29,508 nucleotides of DNA from Ch128b sp964527925. Its GTDB lineage: Bacteria > Bacteroidota > Ignavibacteria > Ch128b. Of the stretch, positions 10,358-19,006 are shown one piece after another. The first letter of the stretch is position 1. Each line of letters opens with the position of its first letter. The stretch lies in assembly GCA_964527925.1 (NCBI GenBank), contig CAZGQO010000017.1:1-29508 (forward strand), given 5' to 3'. A program made the position numbers and the translations under genes. The notes below the pieces were generated by a model. It was given only the letters and a program-made list of their open reading frames with translations. It did no database searches and was not told the DNA's origin.

Positions 10358-10375
10358 CAAACCTGAATAGGTTTG
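10358..10375 (+). other. Perfect hairpin in the leader of mgtE
   Basis: CAAACCT, loop GAAT, AGGTTTG: a seven-base perfect stem lying 39 bases before the mgtE start, in a 137-base gap. It is too small and lacks the neighbours expected of an M-box or ykkC-type riboswitch, and no T run follows. It might be a regulatory stem or chance. Confidence 0.3.
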
Positions 10376-10413
10376 ATCTGTTAAGAAAATTTCCCAACTA
10401 AAGAGGGTGACTT

Positions 10414-11793
10414 ATGCTCACACAACTTCTCAAACCTGAAATTCAATCCCTCATAAAAGAAAAACAATTCAATATTCTCAAAGAAGTTTTAGTTGAATGG
10501 CCACCAGCAGATATCGCAGAATTGATAGTTGATCTGGATGAAACAGAGAGAGTGATAATTTTTAGATTACTCAGTCGAGAACTTGCTGCTGATGTTTTCG
10601 AATATCTTGATGTTGATACACAGATGGAATTACTAAAGGCAATGGGCAAGGAAGAAACAGCAGCAATTCTTAATGAAATGGATCCTGATGATCGAACTGC
10701 TTTATTTGAAGAAATTCCAGCTCAGGCTCTTCAACAATTACTGTCACTCCTTTCTACAGAAGAAAAGAAGGTAGCTACAACACTGCTCGGCTATCCCGAG
10801 AATTCAATCGGACGTTTGATGACGCCCGACTATCTCGCTGTAAGAGAAAACTGGACTTTTCAGGAAGTTCTTGATTATATCAGGAAAAATGGTAAAGGCA
10901 AAGAGACTTTAAATGTGGTCTTTGTGACTGATGAAAAATCAAAACTACTCGGATCACTTGATATAAAAGATATTTTACTTGCCGATCCATCCCAAAAAGT
11001 CTGTGATGTTTATGACGAAAATATCGTTTCTTTAAATGTTTATGATGACCAAGAAAAAGCTGTATCTGTTTTGCAAAAGTATGATGAAATTGCTTTGCCT
11101 GTTGTTGACAACAATGGTGTACTTCTGGGTATTGTAACAGTTGACGATATAATGGATGTTGCTGAAGAAGAAACAACAGAAGACATTCAAAAGCAGGCAG
11201 CTGTTCAGGCTCTCGAAGAACCTTATGCAGAAATTCCTGTCTTTAAACTTATTAAGAAAAGAGCCGGATGGTTAGCAATGCTTTTCATTGGAGAGATGTT
11301 TACTGCATCTGCTATGGCTGTCTTTGAAGAAGAAATCGCACGAGCTGTTGTTCTTGCTTTATTTGTTCCACTTATCATTTCAAGTGGCGGTAACTCTGGT
11401 TCGCAGGCTGCTACACTGGTTGTCCGCGCAATGGCTCTTGGTGAAATTACATTGAACGATTGGTTCAGAATTTTAAGAAGAGAAATTATCGCTGGATTAT
11501 CACTTGGAATCATTCTTGGTTCAATTGGATTTATACGAATTTTTGTATGGCAGGAAATTTCTCATATCTACGGGGAACACTGGTTTTTAGTAGCTGTAAC
11601 AGTATTTCTCTCTTTGATAGGAGTTGTAATCTGGGGTACTATAATTGGTTCAATGCTTCCATTTATTTTAAGAAGATTAGGCTTCGACCCGGCTTCTTCA
11701 TCAGCTCCTTTTGTTGCAACCCTTGTTGATGTGACTGGATTAATTATTTATTTCTCAATTGCAATGGAAGTTTTACAGGGCACACTGCTTTGA
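10414..11793 (+). CDS. mgtE: Magnesium channel/transporter MgtE
   Basis: 459-residue inner-membrane magnesium channel gated by cytosolic magnesium. The N-terminal superhelical MgtE_N domain is at about residues 20-135 (LSRELAADVFEYLD, MDPDDRTALFEEIPA). Two CBS domains follow, at about 137-200 and 205-260, then a connecting helix and five membrane helices at about 285-459. The pore region has PLIISSGGNSGSQAATL. The conserved Asp of the selectivity filter is seen as Asp439 in FVATLVDVTGL. Length and order match the family. Start ATG behind AGAGGGTGA. Stands alone between accD and panC with gaps over 120 bases. Confidence 0.96.
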   Translation: MLTQLLKPEIQSLIKEKQFNILKEVLVEWPPADIAELIVDLDETERVIIFRLLSRELAADVFEYLDVDTQMELLKAMGKEETAAILNEMDPDDRTALFEEIPAQALQQLLSLLSTEEKKVATTLLGYPENSIGRLMTPDYLAVRENWTFQEVLDYIRKNGKGKETLNVVFVTDEKSKLLGSLDIKDILLADPSQKVCDVYDENIVSLNVYDDQEKAVSVLQKYDEIALPVVDNNGVLLGIVTVDDIMDVAEEETTEDIQKQAAVQALEEPYAEIPVFKLIKKRAGWLAMLFIGEMFTASAMAVFEEEIARAVVLALFVPLIISSGGNSGSQAATLVVRAMALGEITLNDWFRILRREIIAGLSLGIILGSIGFIRIFVWQEISHIYGEHWFLVAVTVFLSLIGVVIWGTIIGSMLPFILRRLGFDPASSSAPFVATLVDVTGLIIYFSIAMEVLQGTLL

Positions 11794-11915
11794 TGAAAAT
11801 AAAAATATAATTTGATTTTATTTGATTTATTGTTGAAGCTTTTGAATATATTTCAGATGTTTAATAAAATTTAAATGAGTAGAGATATTTTTTTAATTAA
11901 TTTTGATGGGAAGTC

Positions 11916-12764
11916 ATGAAAATCTATCGAACAATTTCTGAAATTCGTGAGGAATTGGATAAACATCGTAAAGAAGGAAAAAAAATTTCTTTTGTTCCAA
12001 CAATGGGTTACCTCCATGAAGGACACTTAAGTCTGTTGCGGTTTGCAAAAAAGCACTCCGATATTTGTGTTGTTTCTATTTTTGTTAATCCATATCAGTT
12101 TGGACCAAACGAAGACTATAATCGCTATCCAAGAGATGAAAAAAGAGATCTTGAACTTTTAGAAAGAGAAAATTGTGATGTTGTTTTCATTCCATCAGTT
12201 GATGAAATGTATGGAGAATATTTTCAGACATATGTCAAAGTGAGAAAATACAGTGAAATACTTGAAGGTGAATTTCGTCCCACTCATTTTGAAGGTGTGA
12301 CGACAGTTGTGATTAAATTATTTAATATCGTTCAACCACATTTTGCAGTTTTTGGTCAGAAGGATGCTCAGCAAGCTTTTATAATTAACAAAATGGTTCA
12401 AGATTTAAATATCCCTGTGCGAATTGAAGTTTTACCAATTATTCGTGAATCTGATGGTCTGGCGATGAGTTCAAGAAATGTCTATCTAAAACCAGAAGAA
12501 AGAAATCAAGCTTTAGCTCTTTACAAAGGCATCCAGCTTGCAGAAAATCTTTATAAGAATGGTGAGCGAGATTCTAATAAAATAATTGATCAGGTTAAAT
12601 CTTTAATCAATAACTATCCTCTTTTAAAAATTGATTATGTTGAAATTGTTAATGCCAATTCTTTTGAAAAAGCAAATTTACTTCAATCGGGGAATAAATA
12701 TTATCTCCTTCTTGCAGTCAGGGTGGGACCTACAAGATTGATAGATAATACAATACTTGGATAA
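11916..12764 (+). CDS. panC: Pantothenate synthetase
   Basis: Joins pantoate and beta-alanine with ATP to make pantothenate, the precursor of coenzyme A. 282 residues, normal length. Nucleotide-binding motif PTMGYLHEGH has the HxGH pair His34/His37; FVNPYQFGPNEDYNRYPR, FGQKDAQQAFII and the KMSKS-like AMSSRNVYL are all present. Start ATG behind GATGGGAAG, a weak ribosome site. No panB or panD lies next to it. Cytoplasmic. Confidence 0.97.
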   Translation: MKIYRTISEIREELDKHRKEGKKISFVPTMGYLHEGHLSLLRFAKKHSDICVVSIFVNPYQFGPNEDYNRYPRDEKRDLELLERENCDVVFIPSVDEMYGEYFQTYVKVRKYSEILEGEFRPTHFEGVTTVVIKLFNIVQPHFAVFGQKDAQQAFIINKMVQDLNIPVRIEVLPIIRESDGLAMSSRNVYLKPEERNQALALYKGIQLAENLYKNGERDSNKIIDQVKSLINNYPLLKIDYVEIVNANSFEKANLLQSGNKYYLLLAVRVGPTRLIDNTILG

Positions 12765-12890
12765 TCTCCGAAAATCATTTTAAAAGAATATGTTAAGAAT
12801 CATTCAGGAAAAATTTGAGAAGTTAATTTATAAAGTAATCAGTTAAGTTTCATTGATAATCTTTCCAGAAAATGTCAATGGGAGGTCGTT

Positions 12891-13625
12891 ATGAAAAATA
12901 TTTTTATCTATCTAATCTTATTTACATTTTTTATTCTTTCCGGAACAGGTTGCAAAAGAACCTACTACGATTTAATTACTTATGATGCTCCCCATCCGTT
13001 AGTTCATGAAGTTTTAGTTGATACTCAAAAAATAACAACTTTTGTTGGAGCTGATATCAGCCTTATGAAAGGTGATTATGACGGTGAAAGAGTTTTTATT
13101 TCACGAATAAATTATACTAAAACTGTTACAAAAGATCATGGATTTATGAATATTGGCGGAACAGTTTATGGTGGATATTATAAGGTAAACGGATTGGGTC
13201 CATATCAAGAAGATAATTACACAGCTATAGATTATAACGGACAAAAATTCGGGTTTGGTGCAATGGGTAATTTGAAAATGGGAATAAACTTAAAATTTTC
13301 AAATTTTAAACTGGGCATTGGAGCTGATCTTTATGCAGGACTCGAAGGTGGTCAATTTCTCAACTTTCGTAAAGATGCAAAATCAAAAGGAATAATTGAT
13401 GCGTATGATAATCCAGTAACAGCTACGCTTAATATGTTTCTATTCAATTCATATCGCTTTTCGCCTTCATCACTTGTAAATTTTCAAATTAATGTTGGTA
13501 CACCAGGCTTTATATCACCAATTTTAAATTATCAGAATAGAGATAATGTTTATTATTTAAGTTACATGCCGCAGATAGAAAGAGTGAATATTGGATTTAT
13601 GACATCGCTGTCAAAAATTTTTTGA
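12891..13625 (+). CDS. Hypothetical lipoprotein, beta-rich
   Basis: 244 residues starting at ATG behind GGGAGG. The N-terminus is a lipoprotein signal (LSGTGC, with Cys21 the likely lipid-bearing residue). The rest has alternating glycine- and aromatic-rich stretches (GGTVYGGYYKVNG; MGNLKMGINLKFSNFKLGIGADLYAG), as expected of an outer-membrane-associated beta structure. I do not recognise a family. No neighbour suggests a role: panC lies upstream and a broken surface gene downstream. Outer-membrane location is inferred only from the signal and composition. Confidence 0.75.
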   Translation: MKNIFIYLILFTFFILSGTGCKRTYYDLITYDAPHPLVHEVLVDTQKITTFVGADISLMKGDYDGERVFISRINYTKTVTKDHGFMNIGGTVYGGYYKVNGLGPYQEDNYTAIDYNGQKFGFGAMGNLKMGINLKFSNFKLGIGADLYAGLEGGQFLNFRKDAKSKGIIDAYDNPVTATLNMFLFNSYRFSPSSLVNFQINVGTPGFISPILNYQNRDNVYYLSYMPQIERVNIGFMTSLSKIF

Positions 13626-13632
13626 GGATGAT

Positions 13633-13666
13633 ACAACAAAGAAAAAACTGAAATCATCTTTGTTGT
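13633..13666 (+). terminator. Possible weak terminator after the lipoprotein gene
   Basis: ACAACAAAG at 13633-13641 and CTTTGTTGT at 13658-13666 form a nine-base perfect stem with a 16-base loop, seven bases after the stop codon. The stem is AT-rich and the following bases are only partly T-rich, so strength is doubtful. Confidence 0.35.
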
Positions 13667-13989
13667 TAATGAATATTAAATTTTATGTTAACTGACTTGT
13701 TTTTAATTCATGATTGAGTTTCATTTTATTTTAAATTACCTGCGTTTAACTTGAATTCTTAAATCCATCGACTTCAAAAATTCAAAACCGTTAACTCAAT
13801 CTTTAAAATTTCACCTGACATTATCCTGCAAAACATTTTCAATTTCATTGAATTCATTTTTATCTCATTTTCATTCAACATAATCCAATCAAGTTTATAA
13901 ACTTTCTCTTAATGAATAGATAAAATTCCTCTTCATCATTTTTTTTGTATCAGCTTTTTTTATTTTATAGCAGATTTTTGAAGTTATTT
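13667..13989. other. Intergenic, featureless
   Basis: An AT-rich stretch with T-runs and no open frame, RNA gene or repeat that I can support. No TTTG / TAnnTTTG promoter with proper spacing was found ahead of the broken gene that follows, which may be part of its decay. Confidence 0.5.
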
Positions 13990-15817
13990 ATGAAAACTCT
14001 CATTTTTATATCATTCATGTTTTTATTCTATCCCCAACTCTTTTCTCAGGAGTTTCATTGATTGACTGGAGTAACAAATAATCAAAATCAGACTTACTTA
14101 TTATATCGGTTAGGTTCAAATAATTTTTCTAATTTGAATCCTGTCTATAAATTAGATACTTTGACTGGATCAGAAAGATTAATAATGAATGCATTTTCCC
14201 CGGAGTTTCCTGGTGGGAACATGGATAAAACTGTTAACGATTATGAGTTCTTTCCTAATCAGACTGATAACAGTATTAATATTGGAGATATTTTCTCAGT
14301 AGATGCTTATGGTTACATCGCACGAAATGATTCTGTTATATTTATTGATTTTTCTTTATTTAAGATAGTTGAAATCTCCAGACAGAATCCTTCAAAAGTT
14401 TTTGTTTCTAATTTGGGTTCCACTTTTTTGAGCATTGACAGCGGATATACCTGGCATGATTCATTAAAATTTAATTATCCCTTGGTTTCACTATCTCAAT
14501 TTAATGATAATGTTATGTTTGGAATTGATAATCATAGACTTGTTAAATCAACTGACGGTGGAAACACTTACATTGTTGTTGATACATCCTATATAGAATA
14601 TGATAATCAGAATTTGAATTTTATATACGATGGAGAAGAACTTCACATTTACAGGACAAACAGAAGTAGAGGAAAATTTGTTTTTTATTACTCTTCCTTC
14701 GAAGGCGATCCTTTCAAATGGACAAAATCTTTTGAAAGCGAAAGTCCAATCTATATCTCCAAAGTCCCATTGAGAACGGTGTAATTTATCTTGCTTCAGG
14801 GAGAGATATTTATAAATCAACTAATTTTGGACATTCTTTTTCTTATTATAAAAGCCTGCCGGGCCAAATTGTTGGAGTTTATAAGAAACCAAATTCCCCT
14901 ATTCTTTATGCTGCAACTTGTTCTATGATTTTTGAGATTCGACCCACTTTTGTAAAGATAAATAAAAAACTTCTTGTTGGTGAAGAAGCTTTTACCTGTC
15001 TGCTTTGAAAGTTGGTAATAAGTGGTTTTATTCCAGCTGGGTAAGTAACTATAATCCTGGCGGTCCCACTTCGTACGAATTTATTGGAACAAGGACACTT
15101 CAAATTCAAAAAGATACAATCATTAATGGAAAAAAATACTTTCACATTATAAATAATCTTTCAACAAGATTCACAAGTGGTATACATGAAAATGAGTTTG
15201 TCAGGATAGATAGTACAACAAGTTATTACTACAAATTCGATCAAAATCAGAACGAAGATGTGATCTTCTTCAATCCTTTCTCAAAAGTGAATGATACAAC
15301 AATGAATTACTACTTTTTAGTTGAAGAGGATACAATTACTTTATTTAATACGAATACTCTCCGCAAAAAACTTCTGCTGTTTGTCCCTGGATATGGTGCG
15401 TTATATTGGGTTAAAAATTTCGGTATTCAGTACAGTGTTTTTAATGAATTTGGTGGTTATATTGACAGCTTAAAGGGATACATAATTAATGATACAGTCT
15501 ATGGCGATACATCATTTGTATTAGATGTTGAAGACAAAAAGAATAACTATCCTGAATCATTTACTCTGTTTCAAAATTACCCCAACCCATTCAATCCAGT
15601 TACAACAATAGATTTCATTATACCAGAAAAATCTTTTACTGAGTTGAAAGTTTTTGATGTTCTTGCTAGAGAAATAAAAACTCTCGTTGCATCAGAACTT
15701 GAAAAAGTTAGACACTCTGTTCAATTTGATGGAAATAAATTGCCCAGCGGAGTTTACTTTTACAGAATCAAAGCAGGAAGATTTATCGATCAGAAAAAGA
15801 TGGTTTTGCAGAAATAA
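13990..15817 (+). pseudogene. T9SS-sorted secreted protein, three inactivating lesions
   Basis: The gene begins at ATG 13990-13992 with a signal peptide (MKTLIFISFMFLFYPQLFSQ). Lesions are: TGA at 14059-14061 just after the signal peptide, where TGG (Trp) would fit; a one-base deletion in the AAA at 14761-14763, since adding one A restores ISKSPIENGVIYLASG; and a one-base deletion in the T run at 14990-14993, since adding one T restores EEAFYLSALKVGNKWFY. With these repaired the frame is open to the stop at 15815-15817, about 609 residues. The N-terminal half has propeller-like pieces (STDGGNTY, STNFGHSF). The middle has a VGNKWFYSS segment typical of secreted Ignavibacteria proteins (from memory). 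The C-terminus is a clear T9SS type A tail (NYPNPFNPVTTI, then GVYFYRIKAG). The pieces 14062-14784 and 15005-15817 open only with TTG and have no signal peptide. Function unknown. Confidence 0.9.
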
Positions 15818-15973
15818 TAGACAAATAAATTAAAATAGATTTTACTCAAGAGATTTTATTTTTTGATTTAAGATAATCAATAGATTTAAAATGAATTTTG
15901 AATAGAAATTACTCATCCCTAAAAGTTTAGTCATAAGAATTTCTCACCTGATTTGTATTTTCTCTGATTATTT

Positions 15974-16005
15974 TTTGAAAATCAAAATAATTTTAATTAA
16001 TTTCG
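15974..16005 (+). promoter_or_regulatory. Bacteroidota-type promoter for the 973-residue propeller gene
   Basis: TTTG at 15974-15977, a 20-base spacer, then TAATTTCG at 15998-16005, one base off TAnnTTTG. The predicted leader is about 20 bases, with GGGAG ahead of the ATG at 16031. Confidence 0.5.
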
Positions 16006-16030
16006 ATACGAAAAATAAGGGAGCATCGTT

Positions 16031-18952
16031 ATGAAAAAAGTCCTTCTAATACTTTTGATTGGAATCTATCCAATCTTTTCGCAGCCACTTCAATTAGAGT
16101 GGGTAAATCCAAAACCAACAGGTGCAAATCTCTATGATGCTGTTTCGCTGACACCAAATAGTGTTGCATTCTTCGGTGTTGCAGGAACAATCATTACATC
16201 TAACGATGGTTTAAATACCCATCAGCTAAACTTTTTTGATCAAAGAGTAGATATATGGAATGTTGAGTTTGTTACTCCACTAATTGGTTATGCCTGTGGT
16301 GAAAATGGTTTGATGCTGAAAACTATTGATGGCGGGAATTACTGGTTCAATCAAAATACATGGGTAACAAGCCGACTCTACGATGTTGAATTCATCAATC
16401 CTGATTCTGGACTTGCAGTTGGTGCAAGCGGTTTGGTATTAAAAACAACTGATGGTGGAAACACCTGGGTTACAACTTATTATCAAACCAGCACAAACTA
16501 TACAATACACATTGTCAGTCCAGATTTAATCTTTATCGGTTCTGCTTATTCATCGGGTCGATTAGCTAAATCTACTGATTTTGGAACAACATGGACACCA
16601 ATCACTGCATCTGAACTTGGTTCTTCAGTTTATTCAATTTTCTTTGTTGATCCAAACACAGGATTTATTGGTACTGCCTCAAGTGGAATTTTAAGAACCA
16701 CAGATGGCGGAAATACTTTTACAGTCAGTTACACATCATCAAACACAATTTATGATATTGAACTAACTCACTCACAAAAAATAGTAGCAGTTGATGCAAA
16801 AGGAAAAATCTTGATTACTACAGACATGGGTTCAACCTGGAGTGAATATCAAACTCCCGCAGGAAAATCATTAAGAACAATTACCACTGATGGAACTAAC
16901 ATTTATGTTGGCGGCGAAGCAGGTGCAATTTATAAGAGTTCTGATGGTGGATCAACATGGGAACAAAAGTTTAGTTACATTGGAACAGCTCTTCATTTTC
17001 AACGAAGAGTAATTTTTGTGAATGAAAATCTCGGTTACATTTGCGGAGGTTCTTCTTCATCAGCTGATTCTCTGGGTTATATTTTGAAAACCACAGACGG
17101 TGGAGACACCTGGACGCAGCTGCCTTATAACTTCAAGACTCAACTTTATGCAATTGCCGCACCATCTGAAAATGTAATTTATACTTCCGCTGGTTCAAGT
17201 CTGGTCTTTAAATCCACTGATGGTGGAAACACCTGGACAAAATACACAGTACTGGCTACTTCAACAACATGGTGGGATATTCAATTTTATAATGATAACT
17301 ATGGATTTGTTGTTGGCAGCAGCGGAAGAATTTATAAAACAACAGACGGCGGCACAACTTGGGCTTCTGTAACAAGTCCTTTCGGTACATCGACAATTTA
17401 TTCTCTTGCAATTCTTGATTCATTAACTCTTGTTGCAACAGGTGTGAGTGCAAAAGCTTATAAATCAACTGATGGCGGTGCAACCTGGACAGCATTAAGT
17501 CCGGGAATTCCTGGCAGTTATTTCATTACAAGATTTTATCAGAATGTTGGTTACATTGGTTCCTATGTTTCTCCTTCTGGTTATGTTTCAAAATCAACTG
17601 ATTATGGTTCAACATGGACACCGCTTCCATATCCGGGAACGGAAAGTGTCTGGGGTATTGCTATAAAGGATACAAGCACTGTTTATGTTGTAGATCTTTA
17701 TGGTTATGTATATCATTCCAATGATGGTGGTCAAATTTGGATTGCAACACCAAGAATTTTTGGAACAAATTCTTTCTATTGTTCTCTTGCTGGCGATAAG
17801 TTATTCATAAGTGGTTCAAATGGTGCAATTATTAAAGGTACTCCACAGCCTGTAGCTCCACCATCAATCAAAACAATTTCTCACAATGCCGGATGGAATA
17901 TCGTTTCTGTTCCGCTTCAAGCTCTTGATATGAGAAAATCAATTCTATTCCCGAATGCAGTTTCACTAGCTTATGGTTATAATGGTGAATATTATTCTGA
18001 AGATACTTTAAAGATGAACAAAGGTTACTGGCTGAAATTTAATGAAAGTGGTGCTGATACAATTGTTGGTTATAAAGCTGTGGATTATCAGTTTGATTTG
18101 CCAGCAGGATGGAATTTAATTGGACCATTTGATCTCGATGTTTCTGTAAATCAAATTGCAACCAATCCACCTGCAATATTTGAATCAGAATTTTTCAAAT
18201 ACGAAAACGGTTACAAAACAACCACGGTTCTTGAAGCTGGCAAAGGATACTGGATAAAATTAATGCAACCAGGAACTCTAATCTTTCCATCAACACTATC
18301 AAAATCATCAAAGCCTGAATTAAGCAGTCTGTTAATTGATCAACCTTATCTGATGGTCAAAGATGCTTATGGTAATTCAGTTAATCTGTATTTAGTTAGG
18401 AATATGAAGCAGAAATATTCTGGTGATCTGCCACCGACTCCGCCAGAAGGAATTTTTGATGTAAGATTTGCACAGGATAAATTCATTGAAGTTTTTGATG
18501 AATCAGAAAAGATAATCTATTTGAATTCAGTCAGCTATCCAGTAACCATAAGGAGTGATAAACTTGAAGGAATAATCTCAGATGCAATTGATGGAAAAAT
18601 CTTTTCATCGATTTTAAAACCAGGAAATAGTGTGACGATAACAAATTCTGATATCAAGATATTGAAATTCAAACCGATGAATGTGGTTTACAACTTTGAA
18701 CTATATCAGAACTATCCAAATCCATTTAATCCTGCTACTGTCATAAAATTTTCATTGCCAGAGAAGTCAGATGTGAAGCTGCAAATTTATAATTCAATTG
18801 GTGAAGTTGTGAAATTTTTTGAAGAGAAAGGTCTTGATGCTGGAGTTCATTCATTCGTATTTGATGCCAATAGTTTGTCATCAGGAGTTTATATCTACAG
18901 GTTAGATGCTGGAAAATACAGCAGCGTGAAGAAAATGATTTTGATAAAGTAA
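16031..18952 (+). CDS. Large secreted BNR/Ycf48-like propeller protein with T9SS tail
   Basis: 973 residues, intact. The signal peptide is MKKVLLILLIGIYPIFSQ. Residues about 22-610 hold twelve copies of the KTTDGGxTW-type motif (BNR/Ycf48/sortilin-like blades), enough for one or two propellers. Residues about 617-760 form a different module that starts GWNIVSVPLQALDMRK and contains a second GWNLIGPF; the broken protein at the left edge of the window shares its opening. Residues about 885-973 are a T9SS type A sorting tail (NYPNPFNPATVI; GVYIYRLDAGK). Such proteins are exported across the outer membrane and fixed to or released from the cell surface. What this one binds is not shown. The gene has its own promoter and ends at a strong terminator. 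Unlike three sister genes in the window it has no lesion. Confidence 0.9.
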   Translation: MKKVLLILLIGIYPIFSQPLQLEWVNPKPTGANLYDAVSLTPNSVAFFGVAGTIITSNDGLNTHQLNFFDQRVDIWNVEFVTPLIGYACGENGLMLKTIDGGNYWFNQNTWVTSRLYDVEFINPDSGLAVGASGLVLKTTDGGNTWVTTYYQTSTNYTIHIVSPDLIFIGSAYSSGRLAKSTDFGTTWTPITASELGSSVYSIFFVDPNTGFIGTASSGILRTTDGGNTFTVSYTSSNTIYDIELTHSQKIVAVDAKGKILITTDMGSTWSEYQTPAGKSLRTITTDGTNIYVGGEAGAIYKSSDGGSTWEQKFSYIGTALHFQRRVIFVNENLGYICGGSSSSADSLGYILKTTDGGDTWTQLPYNFKTQLYAIAAPSENVIYTSAGSSLVFKSTDGGNTWTKYTVLATSTTWWDIQFYNDNYGFVVGSSGRIYKTTDGGTTWASVTSPFGTSTIYSLAILDSLTLVATGVSAKAYKSTDGGATWTALSPGIPGSYFITRFYQNVGYIGSYVSPSGYVSKSTDYGSTWTPLPYPGTESVWGIAIKDTSTVYVVDLYGYVYHSNDGGQIWIATPRIFGTNSFYCSLAGDKLFISGSNGAIIKGTPQPVAPPSIKTISHNAGWNIVSVPLQALDMRKSILFPNAVSLAYGYNGEYYSEDTLKMNKGYWLKFNESGADTIVGYKAVDYQFDLPAGWNLIGPFDLDVSVNQIATNPPAIFESEFFKYENGYKTTTVLEAGKGYWIKLMQPGTLIFPSTLSKSSKPELSSLLIDQPYLMVKDAYGNSVNLYLVRNMKQKYSGDLPPTPPEGIFDVRFAQDKFIEVFDESEKIIYLNSVSYPVTIRSDKLEGIISDAIDGKIFSSILKPGNSVTITNSDIKILKFKPMNVVYNFELYQNYPNPFNPATVIKFSLPEKSDVKLQIYNSIGEVVKFFEEKGLDAGVHSFVFDANSLSSGVYIYRLDAGKYSSVKKMILIK

Positions 18953-18973
18953 TCGTTGGATTAACTGAAATTC

Positions 18974-19003
18974 AAAAGCCCGGTCATTTGATCGGGCTTT
19001 TTT
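18974..19003 (+). terminator. Rho-independent terminator, likely bidirectional
   Basis: AAAAGCCCGGTC, loop ATTT, GATCGGGCTTTT form a twelve-pair stem with one G-T pair, followed by a T run; an A run on the left makes it work from the other strand too. It lies 22 bases after the propeller gene and directly next to the stop codon of the convergent peptidase gene, so it probably ends both transcripts. Confidence 0.9.
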
Positions 19004-19006
19004 ATT

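Noticed and set aside
10277..10413. M-box or other magnesium riboswitch ahead of mgtE
   Set aside because: The gap is short and shows only one small stem; the long multi-helix layout and conserved bases are absent.
11898..11905. TAATTTTG as the promoter of panC
   Set aside because: It fits TAnnTTTG but lies only ten bases before the ATG, would leave almost no leader, and has no TTTG at the right distance upstream.
861..14061. Stop codon reassignment as an explanation of the in-frame stops
   Set aside because: TAG, TAA and TGA all occur as internal stops, and several coexist with frameshifts in the same gene. Core genes contain none of them internally, so a changed genetic code does not fit.
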